Source of the DNA: CAZWRV01 sp964636325
GTDB lineage: Bacteria; Verrucomicrobiota; Lentisphaeria; Victivallales; GWF2-50-93
Length of the DNA: 64,000 nucleotides
Assembly (NCBI GenBank): GCA_964636325.1
Contig: CAZWRV010000018.1
Location: 1-64,000, forward strand
Direction: 5' to 3'
Part shown: positions 33,205 through 42,228 of the stretch, in pieces
Layout of the letters: the number at the start of each line of letters is the position of its first letter
Numbering within the stretch: the first letter of the stretch is position 1
Notes under the pieces: generated by a model
Database searches by the model: none
Seen by the model: the letters and a program-made list of their open reading frames with translations, nothing else
What the model was told of the DNA's origin: nothing
Made by a program: the position numbers and the translations under genes

Positions 33205-36170
33205 ACGTTTCACCAGGAAATATCGAACCATTCAAAAGGTCGGAATACAAGGCCGCAGGTTTTGCAAGGCGCATCGGGGCGGAACTTGATTTCGCGCGGA
33301 AGCTCTGCGATCTCCGCAAAGAAAAGTCCGCGGAATGGCGGAAACTCCTGCATAAGGCGGAAAAGATTGTCTCTGACGCGGACGGAGAGATCGGAGGGAT
33401 TCCCTGCGCCGTGTCGGAGGCCGAGCGGGTTCTTTCCCCCATTGCGAAATCCGCGAAGGAATTCACCGTCTACTGCGTAGGCCATGCCCACATAGACATG
33501 AACTGGAAGTGGTCATGGCAGGAGACGGTCGCCGTCACCCGCGACACCTTTTCGACAGTCCTGAAGCTCATGGACGAGTTTCCGGAATTCCATTTCAGCC
33601 AGAGCCAGGCCAGCACCTATTCCATTGTCGAGCGCTACTGCCCCAGGCTCCTCCCGGAAATCGCAAGACGTATCCGCGATGGCCGCTGGGAGGTGACTGC
33701 AAGCCACTGGGTGGAATGCGACAAGAACCTCACCGGCGCCGAGGCCCTCTGCAGGCATGTCCTCTACACAAGGAAATACATGAGGAAACTTTTCGGGCTC
33801 AGGCCTGAAGACATCGAAATAGACTGGGCGCCCGACACCTTCGGCCATGCCATAACAGTCCCCTCATACCTGGTAAAAGGTGGGATTAAATATCTCTACA
33901 TCAGCAGACCCGGCGAGACCGGGCCTGAACGTCCGTCGGCCTTCTGGTGGAAGGGGCGCGATGGAACACGGATCCTGGTAAGAAATGACGCCGGGCATGG
34001 TTACAACGGGATAATTGATCCGGACATAGCCGACCGTCTTTTCCATTTCACCGTCGAGACGGGACTGCCATTCGCAATGTTCGTCTACGGTGTCGGCGAT
34101 CACGGCGGAGGCCCGACAAGGCGCGACATCCTTACGGCTCTTGAAATGAACAGCTGGCCGCTATTTCCCAATGTGAAGTTCGCAAGGGCATCGGACTTCT
34201 TCAAACGTCTTGAAATGGAAGGTGCAGAAACTCTCCCGACCGTGGACTACGAGTTGAACTTCGAATATACAGGCTGCTACAGCTCGCAGTCGCTTGTGAA
34301 GAAATGCAACCGCATAGCTGAAAACAGGACTGTCGACGCGGAGATTGAATCGGCATTCGCATGGACGGCTCTGGCTGAAAGCTACCCAGCCCGGCTTTTC
34401 GAAGAATCCTGGCACGATATAATGCTGTCACATTTCCACGACATACTACCTGGCTCATGCGTCCATGACTCAAGGACCTATGCGCACGGACTGTTCCAGA
34501 AGACCATGGCGTCTGTCATTTCGGCGGAGACATCCGCCCTCAGGCTGCTGGCTTCTAATGTCGACACTTCTTTCGCAGGGAAAGCGGCCGAAAAGCCCGG
34601 CCATGACCCGAGATGCAGCGACGCCTTCGGCGCAGGCGTCGGATTCTTCTCGGACAGATATTGCATAAGCCAGGCGGAGCAGAGCTCAGGCATCGGCTTC
34701 AGGCCCTTCCTCGTGTTCAATCCGCTCCCATGGAAGAGGAAGGATATTGTCGAGGCGGTTGTCTGGGACAATTCCTTGTCCGCGAACTCCTCCGATCTTG
34801 AAAAGACGAATTTCTCCGTGGAATTTCCGGACGGCGCAACAATTCCCGCTCAGATGTCCGGATCCGGAAAATTCTACGGGCACAGGTTCGTCAGGGTCTC
34901 GTTCCCGATTGAGGTCGGCGGCATAGGCTACCGCATCTGCCGCATCAGGGTGGGATTCCCCGGCGGTAAACCTCCTTTCGAGGTATGGCAGACCGGGCAT
35001 GTCCACCATTGCTGGTACACAAAGGTCGAAAAAGGAAGAGGCGTCGAAGGGCTCGAAAACAAGCTTGTGCGGATTGAGTTCGACATGCGGACCGGAGGCA
35101 TAAGATATTTCAGGAACAAGCTTTCCGGAACTGAAATGGTAGGTTCCGACAACCCTCCCCCTCTGCTTGAATATGCCGTGGAGAGGGCGCACGCCATGAC
35201 CTCGTGGATCATGGATCACTCGGGGCCGCCTGAGCACCCGAAGTTGGTTGCAGTGGAGCGTATCATGAAGGGGCCTTACAAGGCATCCATTGAGATGAAA
35301 TACAATATCCACGAATCCGATTTCTCCGTCGTCTGCGAACTTCGCTCCGACGATCCCCAGCTTTACGTGCAGATCCGCGGTACCTGGTTCCAGAGGGGGT
35401 CGGCCTTGTCGGGAGTCCCGGTCCTGCGCTTAGCCTTGCCGATGGATCTGGAAAATCCATGCCTTCGCTATGAAATCCCCTTCGGGGAAAACGGAGGGGA
35501 TCATGCTAACGGCGAGGAGCTTCCTGCGCTCCAATGGGCACAGATCGTAGGGACTAGGAAAGGGAAAAGGATCGGATGTCTTCTCGTTAACGACTCGAAG
35601 CACGGGCATTCGTTCGATGGAAAAGTTTTCAGGCTGACTCTAATCAGGAGCACATACAGCCCGGATCCCCTTCCTGAAATCGGCGAGCACGAAATCAATC
35701 TCGGACTCCTTTTCCCAGAGCAGGAAATGTCCGCCGCCGAAGCAACAAGGCTTGGCCGCAACCTGAATCATCCGTTGAGGGTTGCAGGCACCGATGTCCA
35801 CTCGGGGAAGCTGCCGGCCTCGGCCAGCCTTCTCTCGGTCTCGCCTGAATCCATAGTCCTAACCGCGTTGAAAAAGGCCGAACGGGAGGACGCCATAATA
35901 ATCCGCCTTTACAACACGGGGGATTCGGCAACTCAAGTCGATGTTGAAATCAACCGTGATATTGCCGGCGCCATCGGCAATGTGGAGGAAGTTGACCTCA
36001 TGGAGCGTCCCTTGAAAGGCTCGAAAATCCAGATCGGGGGGGCCTCATTCGCGGCCTCGGTCCCGGCCTTCGGAATCGCATCGTTCAAAATCCGGATACG
36101 AAAAACACAGAGGCAAATAGAAAAATCAATTTGCAAAACAGGAGGGGATTATGAAGACGAAAGAAGCTGA
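33201..36170 (+). CDS. Glycoside hydrolase family 38 alpha-mannosidase
   Basis: A 989-residue retaining alpha-mannosidase with zinc at the active site. The first zinc ligands are in GHAHIDMNWKWSWQETV (His97, Asp99), the nucleophile is Asp212 in WAPDTFGHAI, and a later ligand His is in LSHFHDILPGSCV. The middle helical bundle and C-terminal beta domains (LFPEQEMSAAEATRLGRNLNHPL) are complete and the length is normal. No signal peptide, so it acts in the cytoplasm or is released by another route. It would remove alpha-linked mannose from imported oligosaccharides, giving the best clue to the island's substrate. It overlaps genes at both ends (4 and 20 bases), so it is the core of a tight operon. 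Confidence 0.95.
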   Translation: MNVSPGNIEPFKRSEYKAAGFARRIGAELDFARKLCDLRKEKSAEWRKLLHKAEKIVSDADGEIGGIPCAVSEAERVLSPIAKSAKEFTVYCVGHAHIDMNWKWSWQETVAVTRDTFSTVLKLMDEFPEFHFSQSQASTYSIVERYCPRLLPEIARRIRDGRWEVTASHWVECDKNLTGAEALCRHVLYTRKYMRKLFGLRPEDIEIDWAPDTFGHAITVPSYLVKGGIKYLYISRPGETGPERPSAFWWKGRDGTRILVRNDAGHGYNGIIDPDIADRLFHFTVETGLPFAMFVYGVGDHGGGPTRRDILTALEMNSWPLFPNVKFARASDFFKRLEMEGAETLPTVDYELNFEYTGCYSSQSLVKKCNRIAENRTVDAEIESAFAWTALAESYPARLFEESWHDIMLSHFHDILPGSCVHDSRTYAHGLFQKTMASVISAETSALRLLASNVDTSFAGKAAEKPGHDPRCSDAFGAGVGFFSDRYCISQAEQSSGIGFRPFLVFNPLPWKRKDIVEAVVWDNSLSANSSDLEKTNFSVEFPDGATIPAQMSGSGKFYGHRFVRVSFPIEVGGIGYRICRIRVGFPGGKPPFEVWQTGHVHHCWYTKVEKGRGVEGLENKLVRIEFDMRTGGIRYFRNKLSGTEMVGSDNPPPLLEYAVERAHAMTSWIMDHSGPPEHPKLVAVERIMKGPYKASIEMKYNIHESDFSVVCELRSDDPQLYVQIRGTWFQRGSALSGVPVLRLALPMDLENPCLRYEIPFGENGGDHANGEELPALQWAQIVGTRKGKRIGCLLVNDSKHGHSFDGKVFRLTLIRSTYSPDPLPEIGEHEINLGLLFPEQEMSAAEATRLGRNLNHPLRVAGTDVHSGKLPASASLLSVSPESIVLTALKKAEREDAIIIRLYNTGDSATQVDVEINRDIAGAIGNVEEVDLMERPLKGSKIQIGGASFAASVPAFGIASFKIRIRKTQRQIEKSICKTGGDYEDERS

Positions 36171-37038
36171 TGCTTGTCTGCGCCAAGGAAGACTTCTGGG
36201 CGGAAAAATCTTCACTTTGATAGAACTGCTCGTGGTGATCGCGATAATCGCGATCCTGGCGGCCATGCTTCTTCCCGCCCTGAAGCAGGCGAAGGACTCG
36301 GCCAAGAAGGCGAGCTGCGCGGGGAACCTGAAGCAGATCGGGACGGGTGCCGCAAGTTACGAGGGCGACAACGACGGCCTGTTCTGCGCGAGCGAAGTGC
36401 CGGGCAACTCATACGGGCCTCTCTTCTACATGATCACATGCGTGGGAGGCGGCGCCGCCGGGGATCTGCATAATCCGCTCGCGCTGTCCTTCCAGGAATT
36501 TTCCAAGGACTACCTCAGATGCCCCAGGCTTGACAGGAACAACAGCCGCACGACGGCCGACTACGGAGTTTTCCACTGCCCTGCAAACATGGCCCCGAGC
36601 ATACGCGACTACTACGACATCTCATATCTCTCCGGAACGATTGTCAACGGATATTATTCGCGGGGCCAGGCCTCTTCAACGTGGGGGCTTTCCTCCGGCG
36701 ATCTGACAATTCTTGCAAACACATACAATCGCGGCAGCTACGGAGGGACAGGGCCGATCAATTACAGGAAGGCTTTGAAACCCTCCTCGCTGCCGCTGTT
36801 TTTCGATTCGGTCTGGTTCCCTCTGCCTAGCGGCAACAACGCCCTGTATTATTCGACGAACACAGGCATCAACCATCGTCCGAACTATATGAACGCGGCC
36901 TTCCTTGACGCCAGCGTGGGGCATCAGAAGGGGAGTCGGAGCTGGCTGGGATCATATAGCGGCTCCAATTACGACAGCAACAATCCGAACTGGTATTATC
37001 CGTTTCTGCGCGGACTTGGATCGTTCCCTCAAGATTGA
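36151..37038 (+). CDS. Pseudopilin-like protein with prepilin N-terminal methylation domain
   Basis: A 295-residue protein with a 20-residue leader (including basic residues), cleavage site at K-IFTLIELLVVIAIIAILAAM, and helix 22-43. The body starts LKQAKDSAKKASCAGNLKQIGTGAASYEGDNDG and ends with a typical C-terminal segment INHRPNYMNAAFLDASVGHQKGSRSW. AGGAGGGG seven bases before ATG 36151 is a very strong ribosome-binding site, and the gene overlaps the end of GH38 by 20 bases. Strong translation next to weakly initiated enzymes suggests it is needed in larger amount, as for a structural subunit. It is the second such gene in the island. Confidence 0.85.
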   Translation: MKTKEADACLRQGRLLGGKIFTLIELLVVIAIIAILAAMLLPALKQAKDSAKKASCAGNLKQIGTGAASYEGDNDGLFCASEVPGNSYGPLFYMITCVGGGAAGDLHNPLALSFQEFSKDYLRCPRLDRNNSRTTADYGVFHCPANMAPSIRDYYDISYLSGTIVNGYYSRGQASSTWGLSSGDLTILANTYNRGSYGGTGPINYRKALKPSSLPLFFDSVWFPLPSGNNALYYSTNTGINHRPNYMNAAFLDASVGHQKGSRSWLGSYSGSNYDSNNPNWYYPFLRGLGSFPQD

Positions 37039-37089
37039 AGTGTTTTAACGGCCATCCCGCAGCGGATGGAGTATAACTGAGACGAATTC

Positions 37090-37497
37090 AACCTAATAGC
37101 CGCAGTTGGCCGCATTTGCCGTAGCTACTAGGCAGCAAGACACAGCTGTGGTGACCACTGCAAGTTGAATCTAACGAAGTAGATATGGCGAATGCGGCCA
37201 ACCCTCCCGGGTTGAAAATATGCCGAAACTGGCTTTGACTATTTGGGTGAAAACCTCTAGGTTTTTCCCTGCGGGAAAAAGGCGCCCTTACGGCGCGCAG
37301 GTAGCTTGCGCGCGCCGCGCGCAAAGGGCAAACTCTGCATACGAGTAATGCTGTGTTATGTTGCTTGCGCGCGGCGCGCGCAAACTACTTTTGGAAAAAA
37401 CGTTTTCCAAGTGGCACCGTAAGGGACTAAATATGTAAATGCCTTATTATGAGAGTTTCAATTTATAAAGCATATTTTCAACTGCGGCAATTAGGTT
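37090..37497. mobile_element. MITE-like element copy 1 (19-bp TIRs), interrupted by element C
   Basis: Left terminal repeat AACCTAATAGCCGCAGTTG (37090-37108) and right repeat CAACTGCGGCAATTAGGTT (37479-37497) are inverted copies with one mismatch. Apart from an insert, the sequence matches 53759-53996. Internal arms GTTGGCCGCATTTGCC and GGCGAATGCGGCCAAC pair perfectly. Length 408 equals 238 (uninterrupted copy) plus 167 (element C) plus 3 (CTA duplication). No transposase frame. It ends 38 bases before the GH42-like gene. Confidence 0.8.
37260..37426 (+). mobile_element. Element C, copy 2, inserted in the MITE-like element
   Basis: A 167-bp insert flanked by CTA (37257-37259 and 37427-37429) inside the 37090 element; the uninterrupted copy at 53759-53996 has no such sequence at the matching point. 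The first 130 bases match 26646-26775 almost exactly, including the four hairpins. The right part differs and has its own hairpin TTGGAAAA-AAC-GTTTTCCAA, then ends CCGTAAGGGA as in copy 1. Same orientation as the downstream gene. Confidence 0.78.
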
Positions 37498-37534
37498 CAA
37501 AGATGGTATAACACATCAAGGATTGGATGAATCT

Positions 37535-40500
37535 ATGAGAAAAAGCGTCAGGCGGCCTTTGTTTGCCTTTGCGGCGATTTGTGCGCTGGCCATGCTGTGC
37601 ATTCCGGTTCGGGCAATGGATGAAGTGGAGTGGCTGAGCGCCGTTTCTACGCTTTCCCCGGCCGAGCGCTCCGCCAGGCTGAAGGAGGCGATTGCCAAGT
37701 GCGACGTCAAGGACTGCGGTCTGCTTGTATGCGCGCTTTTGAGCAGCGACGAGAGCGTCGAGCTTCTCCGCCCGGAGCTGGAGCGCCGCGCGCAGATGCT
37801 TGTCCGGCCGCAGGACGCCGAATATCTGCATGGCCGCCTCAAGAAGACTTCCGATCCGGTCCAGCAGGACTGGCTGATAGATCTGCTGGGCTACTGCGGC
37901 GCGGAAGGTTTTTCGAAGCTCCAGGCCATCAGGCTGGAACAGAAGGATCCCCGTCTCCGCAACGGCGCCCTGCGCGCGATGGCGAACCTCATGCTGCAGG
38001 ACGCCCTGCCGTATGTGGCCGAAGCCGCTTCAAAGGCCGCCAGCCTTCCGGAGAAGGAGGCAGCGCTCTTCGCAGAGTCGCGTCTGCGCTGGCAGACAGG
38101 TCAGTTGAAGGACGGGGCGAATGAAAAGACGGCGAAACCCCTTGTCACGCCCAAGGACGGTGCGGCAAAGGTACGCGAGGCACTCGGCAGGGGCGGCACT
38201 CTGCTGGTCAAGCTTCAGGATCTTTCGCAGCCCGATCTGCTGGATCTCCTGAAGGAGCTCGATGTCGTTGTCCCGAAGGACGGCGGCGCGGCGTCCGCCC
38301 TCGAGCCCTGTACGCTGGCGGTCGCCGACTTCCATCGCCTTGCGGCATATCCCATGGATTTTTTCTACACCGATGTCTCGGAGCTTGTCAACGCGGAGAA
38401 CTTCTGGGAGAGCTGGGGCTCGCGGCAGATCGCCCCGCTGAGAACCGGCAGGAATTCGGCGAAGGCCGCCGCCGTGATCCAGGAAGGCGTGCTCGGCGGC
38501 GGACGCGTGATTTTCTCAGGGATCAAGCCGTTGAACGTGCAGCTTGCGGCGAAGAAAGGTCGTCCGGAAAGGGATTCGTGGATCGAAAACCTCAACTGGC
38601 ACCACCAGGACAGGGATCCTGCGGACACTCTCAAGATGCTGCAGGCGAGGGAAGGATTTGAAAGCCAGCATGTCCCCTGGGGGAAGCCGCTGGCCGGCGG
38701 CCCGCTGAACGTGTGCGTCATCACTCCCGGCAACAACGGACGCGACGCCGTCGAGTTCGCCCAGAGGTTGGAGATGAAATACGAGCATCTGCCGTTCGAA
38801 TGGGCGGCCAAGCAGGGCTTCTCAAACGATGTCCAGATCGGACGGCTGACGCCTCCCTGCTGGGAAATACTCGAACGCGTACTCGCGGCTCCGCGGGACG
38901 TGATCGTCCTGAGCGGCTCCGGCAGCAGGGATTATCCGATCAACTGGCCGAACCTGCCGGCCGAGTACCAGGAGACATTGCTGCGCCTGGTGCGCGACAA
39001 GGGGCTGGGGCTTGTAGTGGCCGGAGAGCCGAATCCGTTTTCGCACATGGAAGCGGAACAGCTTAAGAGAAGCTCCGCTCCCTTGACGCCGTTCGAAAAT
39101 GTCGAACGGATCGAGTGGGGAAGAGGGCGGATAGTCGTGGTGCCGAGGCTTAGAGGCCCCCTGCAATGCCATATGACGCCTGGAGCGTTCGGCCCCATAA
39201 CCTGCGTCAACCCCTTCGACCAATGGGCGCAGGGGATTGTCCTGCATATCGCGTGGGCGGCGGGTCATGAGCCGCCTGTCGCAGTCGAAGGGCCGCCGAT
39301 CATGGAAGGCGGCAAAATTGTTGTCCCCGTCCATGGCGTAGGGACGCAGCGGGTTGAAGGGGAACTTCATGCCGGGCTGCGAAATCTTTTCGGAGAAATA
39401 TCGGCGAAAGGCCGGGCCAAGTTCAGTCTTTCAGCCGGGGAAAGCTTGAAAATCCCCGTGGAATTGGAGAGTTTCTGCTCCGGCCAGTTCTTCGCGGAGA
39501 TCGTCGCTCGCGACAGCAAAGGCGCGAGCCTGGGCTGGAACTGCTTCCCATTGAAGATCGACGGTGGACCCGTAATACAGGATATGATCTTCGACCGGCC
39601 GTCCTACCGTCCCGGAGACGAGATGGAAATTTCAATCAAGCTCGAAGGCGCGCCGCCTCCGGACTCAAAGGCGGAGCTGCAGATATCTGACCACTATGGG
39701 AGGCTGTGCGGCGAAGCAAAGGCGCCGCTGGATCCGGCCGCTCCGAAACTGCATGTGAAGGTCGGAGACCCCCTGTGGCGCTACGTCAGGATAAATCTGA
39801 AAATCCGCCGCGGCGACCGCCTTGTCGCCGAATTCTCCAAGCCGTGGATCGTGGATGTCCCTCCGCCGCGGAAGGAGTTCCCGCACGTCTCATGGGCCGT
39901 GGCGCCGACGTGCCCGCCTATGACCGGCATGCTGAAGGAGGCCGAGACGGACTGGCTTAACGCCGACTACGAACGCTGCCTGGCGAACGGGCTCCGCCCC
40001 TGGGTTCTCAATTTCGGCGGGCTCGGGCTGGGCGAACATGCGGCCGCCATGGACTACGAGCGCAACCCGTGCACCCTGGGTCCCACCTTCCACCAGTGGC
40101 GCCTGAACTTTATTCCGACGCAGGTGCCGGAACTGCTGCGCGCCGACGTCCCGGCCATCATAGACCAGGACGAGGAATGCCTCGGCGGAGAATACTGCTT
40201 CCATCCCGCGACTCTCCACGAGTTCCGTAAATTCCTGCAGCGGACGCACGGCTCCATCGAGAAGCTCAACGAGATATGGCAGACGTCATGCAAGTCGTGG
40301 GACGAGGTCATGCCTCTCCGCCTAGCGCAGGTGAAGGGGCGGGCGAGCCTCGCGCCGATGGTCGAGCACAGGATGTTCATGGACACCGCATATCTGCACC
40401 ATGTCGAGTTCGACCGCCAGGTCGCCGAATCGTGCGGAATGTCGGACGTCAAGCTGGGGCTCTCGACTGACGGCGGCGGATTCGCCGACGGATGGGACAT

Positions 40501-42052
40501 ATGGAAGTCCTCGAAAATGGAGACATGCCACATCCGCCAGCATACCGGCAACAGGGAGAAATACCGCTTCTGGGCACGCTCCGACATGCTGCTGGGGCGC
40601 TGGTGCGACGGATATTATCCCGACGATGTCGCGACCGGGCGCTTCCTTCCGTGGAACCAGCTTTTCCACAACAGCAACGTCTACGCGACATGGTCCGGCG
40701 AATGGGGAAGCGGCCTGACCATCTGGCGCGGCGACATGTCGCTCAGGGATGCGCCGCTCGCGACCGCCGAGGAGCTGCGCGAGATATGGGCCGGGCCCGC
40801 CACGCTGATAAGGCAGAGCAGTCCGTCTGTTCCATTAATCGGCATCCATTATTCCCGCGCCAGCCAGATGGCGAGCATGGCGGAGTGGGGAGGCGCCGCA
40901 TGGCCGGCCGGCAGCAGCGTCGAAGACAGCCTTGAAATACTCGGACACCAGTTCCGCTGGATCAGCTACGAGGAGCTTGAGCAGGGATTCTGCTCCGGAT
41001 GGCAGGGGCGCATCCTGTTCCTGCCTCTAAGCATATGCCTGAGCGGAAGGGAAGCGTCAGCCGTCCGCCGATTCGCGGAGAACGGCGGAACCGTTGTCGC
41101 AGACTCCGAATGCGGCACCCGCGACGGCTTCGGCGGCGCCCCGGGCCCGGGTCAGCTCGCGGATATCTTCGGATGCGAATGGATTGCGGCGCCGGCCGCC
41201 CCTAAGGACGCAAAATCGAAAATCTCCCTGGACATCAAAGGGGTTCCCCGGGAGATCGAATCTGCAGGCGCATACGCCCGGATGGCGAAGGTCACGGACG
41301 GCAAGCCGAACGGGACTATCCAATACGGCGGCCAGGAGTTCCCCGCATGGATAGTGAAAAGCTTCGGGAAAGGGCGGGCGGTGACGTTGAACTTCCTACC
41401 CGGTAGAACCTCCGCCGCACAAGCGATCATGAAGGCGCTGCTCTCGGCGGCAGGCGTAACACGTTCGCCCAACGTCATTAAGGACGGAGAAGAGATGAGC
41501 GGCGTCGAAACTTTCCGGTTTGAAGACGGCCCAGTGGAATATTCGGGGATAATCCATTTCGGCGGCCTGCGGCACGGCTGGGGGCAGCTGCAGATGACAC
41601 CTGAGGAGCTGAAGCAGGTCAGCGAAGTCGAAGTGTCGTTCCCTCTCGAGTCCCACCTCTACGACGTCCGCGAAAAAAAATATCTCGGGCACGTGGACAG
41701 AATCAAGATGAAGCTGGCGCCGGGCCGCGCATACCTCTTCGCGCATCTTCCAGGAAAGGTGGAGAAGGTAGAGGCGGATCCGTCTGCCGGACGCGCCGGC
41801 AATACTGCAACGATCACTGTTTGCGTGGCAAGTTCCGAAGGGCCGTCGGAACGCCATGCGGTGAGGGCTCGGCTCTTCGAACCCTCAGGCCGGGAGCGCG
41901 AGGAATACGGCAGCGTCGTATATATCCGGAAAGGGACGGGGGAATGGAAGGTGCCGCTCGCACCTAACGATCCGTCAGGGGAATGGAAAATCCTCCTGAC
42001 CGAGGCGGCCAGCGGGACGAAAGCCGAGGTCAAATGGGAGGTGCAGCCATGA
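37535..42052 (+). CDS. Giant secreted GH42-like glycoside hydrolase with alpha-helical repeat N-terminus
   Basis: A 1505-residue protein with signal peptide (MRKSVRRPLFAFAAICALAMLCIPVRA). Residues 30-200 are helical repeats (HEAT-like: LVCALLSSDESVELLRPELERRAQML, WLIDLLGYCGAEGFSKLQAI). Next come a ThuA-like or glutamine-amidotransferase-like region (about 340-600), beta modules, and a GH42-like barrel at about 785-1090 (AIIDQDEECLGGEYCFHPATLHEFRKFL, IEKLNEIWQ-x6-WDEVMP). A trimerisation-type domain follows (VPLIGIHYSRASQMASM, FAENGGTVVADSECG, GPGQLADIFGCEW), then C-terminal beta domains. TTG 37523 is possible, but ATG 37535 starts a proper signal peptide. It probably cleaves beta-galactosides or related bonds outside the cytoplasm; the exact family is uncertain. 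Confidence 0.7.
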   Translation: MRKSVRRPLFAFAAICALAMLCIPVRAMDEVEWLSAVSTLSPAERSARLKEAIAKCDVKDCGLLVCALLSSDESVELLRPELERRAQMLVRPQDAEYLHGRLKKTSDPVQQDWLIDLLGYCGAEGFSKLQAIRLEQKDPRLRNGALRAMANLMLQDALPYVAEAASKAASLPEKEAALFAESRLRWQTGQLKDGANEKTAKPLVTPKDGAAKVREALGRGGTLLVKLQDLSQPDLLDLLKELDVVVPKDGGAASALEPCTLAVADFHRLAAYPMDFFYTDVSELVNAENFWESWGSRQIAPLRTGRNSAKAAAVIQEGVLGGGRVIFSGIKPLNVQLAAKKGRPERDSWIENLNWHHQDRDPADTLKMLQAREGFESQHVPWGKPLAGGPLNVCVITPGNNGRDAVEFAQRLEMKYEHLPFEWAAKQGFSNDVQIGRLTPPCWEILERVLAAPRDVIVLSGSGSRDYPINWPNLPAEYQETLLRLVRDKGLGLVVAGEPNPFSHMEAEQLKRSSAPLTPFENVERIEWGRGRIVVVPRLRGPLQCHMTPGAFGPITCVNPFDQWAQGIVLHIAWAAGHEPPVAVEGPPIMEGGKIVVPVHGVGTQRVEGELHAGLRNLFGEISAKGRAKFSLSAGESLKIPVELESFCSGQFFAEIVARDSKGASLGWNCFPLKIDGGPVIQDMIFDRPSYRPGDEMEISIKLEGAPPPDSKAELQISDHYGRLCGEAKAPLDPAAPKLHVKVGDPLWRYVRINLKIRRGDRLVAEFSKPWIVDVPPPRKEFPHVSWAVAPTCPPMTGMLKEAETDWLNADYERCLANGLRPWVLNFGGLGLGEHAAAMDYERNPCTLGPTFHQWRLNFIPTQVPELLRADVPAIIDQDEECLGGEYCFHPATLHEFRKFLQRTHGSIEKLNEIWQTSCKSWDEVMPLRLAQVKGRASLAPMVEHRMFMDTAYLHHVEFDRQVAESCGMSDVKLGLSTDGGGFADGWDIWKSSKMETCHIRQHTGNREKYRFWARSDMLLGRWCDGYYPDDVATGRFLPWNQLFHNSNVYATWSGEWGSGLTIWRGDMSLRDAPLATAEELREIWAGPATLIRQSSPSVPLIGIHYSRASQMASMAEWGGAAWPAGSSVEDSLEILGHQFRWISYEELEQGFCSGWQGRILFLPLSICLSGREASAVRRFAENGGTVVADSECGTRDGFGGAPGPGQLADIFGCEWIAAPAAPKDAKSKISLDIKGVPREIESAGAYARMAKVTDGKPNGTIQYGGQEFPAWIVKSFGKGRAVTLNFLPGRTSAAQAIMKALLSAAGVTRSPNVIKDGEEMSGVETFRFEDGPVEYSGIIHFGGLRHGWGQLQMTPEELKQVSEVEVSFPLESHLYDVREKKYLGHVDRIKMKLAPGRAYLFAHLPGKVEKVEADPSAGRAGNTATITVCVASSEGPSERHAVRARLFEPSGREREEYGSVVYIRKGTGEWKVPLAPNDPSGEWKILLTEAASGTKAEVKWEVQP

Positions 42053-42060
42053 ACAGCCTA

Positions 42061-42228
42061 AGTTTTTCTCAGCTGGAGAAACGCCCCCTTACGGCGCACA
42101 GTAGCTTGCGATCTCCGAGCGCAAAGAGCGAACTCCGCATACGAGTGTTGCCATGGTACTTCTCTTGCGCCAGGTATGTTGCAAGCTACTTTTCGGCGGA
42201 AACGTTTGTCATGTCGCGCCGGAAAGGA
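42061..42228 (+). repeat. Element C, copy 3 (diverged), forming the leader and start of the HEAT-repeat gene
   Basis: It starts after CTA (42058-42060), six bases past the previous stop. Sequence is diverged from copies 1 and 2 but collinear: TTTCTC-AGCTG-GAGAAA replaces TTTCCC-TGC-GGGAAA with a paired change, CCCTTACGGCGC is kept, ACTC-CGCATAC-GAGT is kept, TTGCG...CGCAA and CTTGC...GCAAG stems are kept. The right end TTTGTCATGTCGCGCC aligns with TTGTCATGTCCCAGCC of copy 1, and its ATG is the start codon of the next gene. Confidence 0.65.

Noticed and set aside
37260..37426. Element C as an integron attC site or CRISPR repeat
   Set aside because: No integrase consensus ends (RYYYAAC/GTTRRRY), no regular spacing and no cassette genes. 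Dispersed single copies with CTA flanks fit a small mobile or regulatory element better.
41983..42210. Upstream extension of the HEAT-repeat protein
   Set aside because: It overlaps the end of the previous gene and translates element C; the signal peptide begins at 42211.
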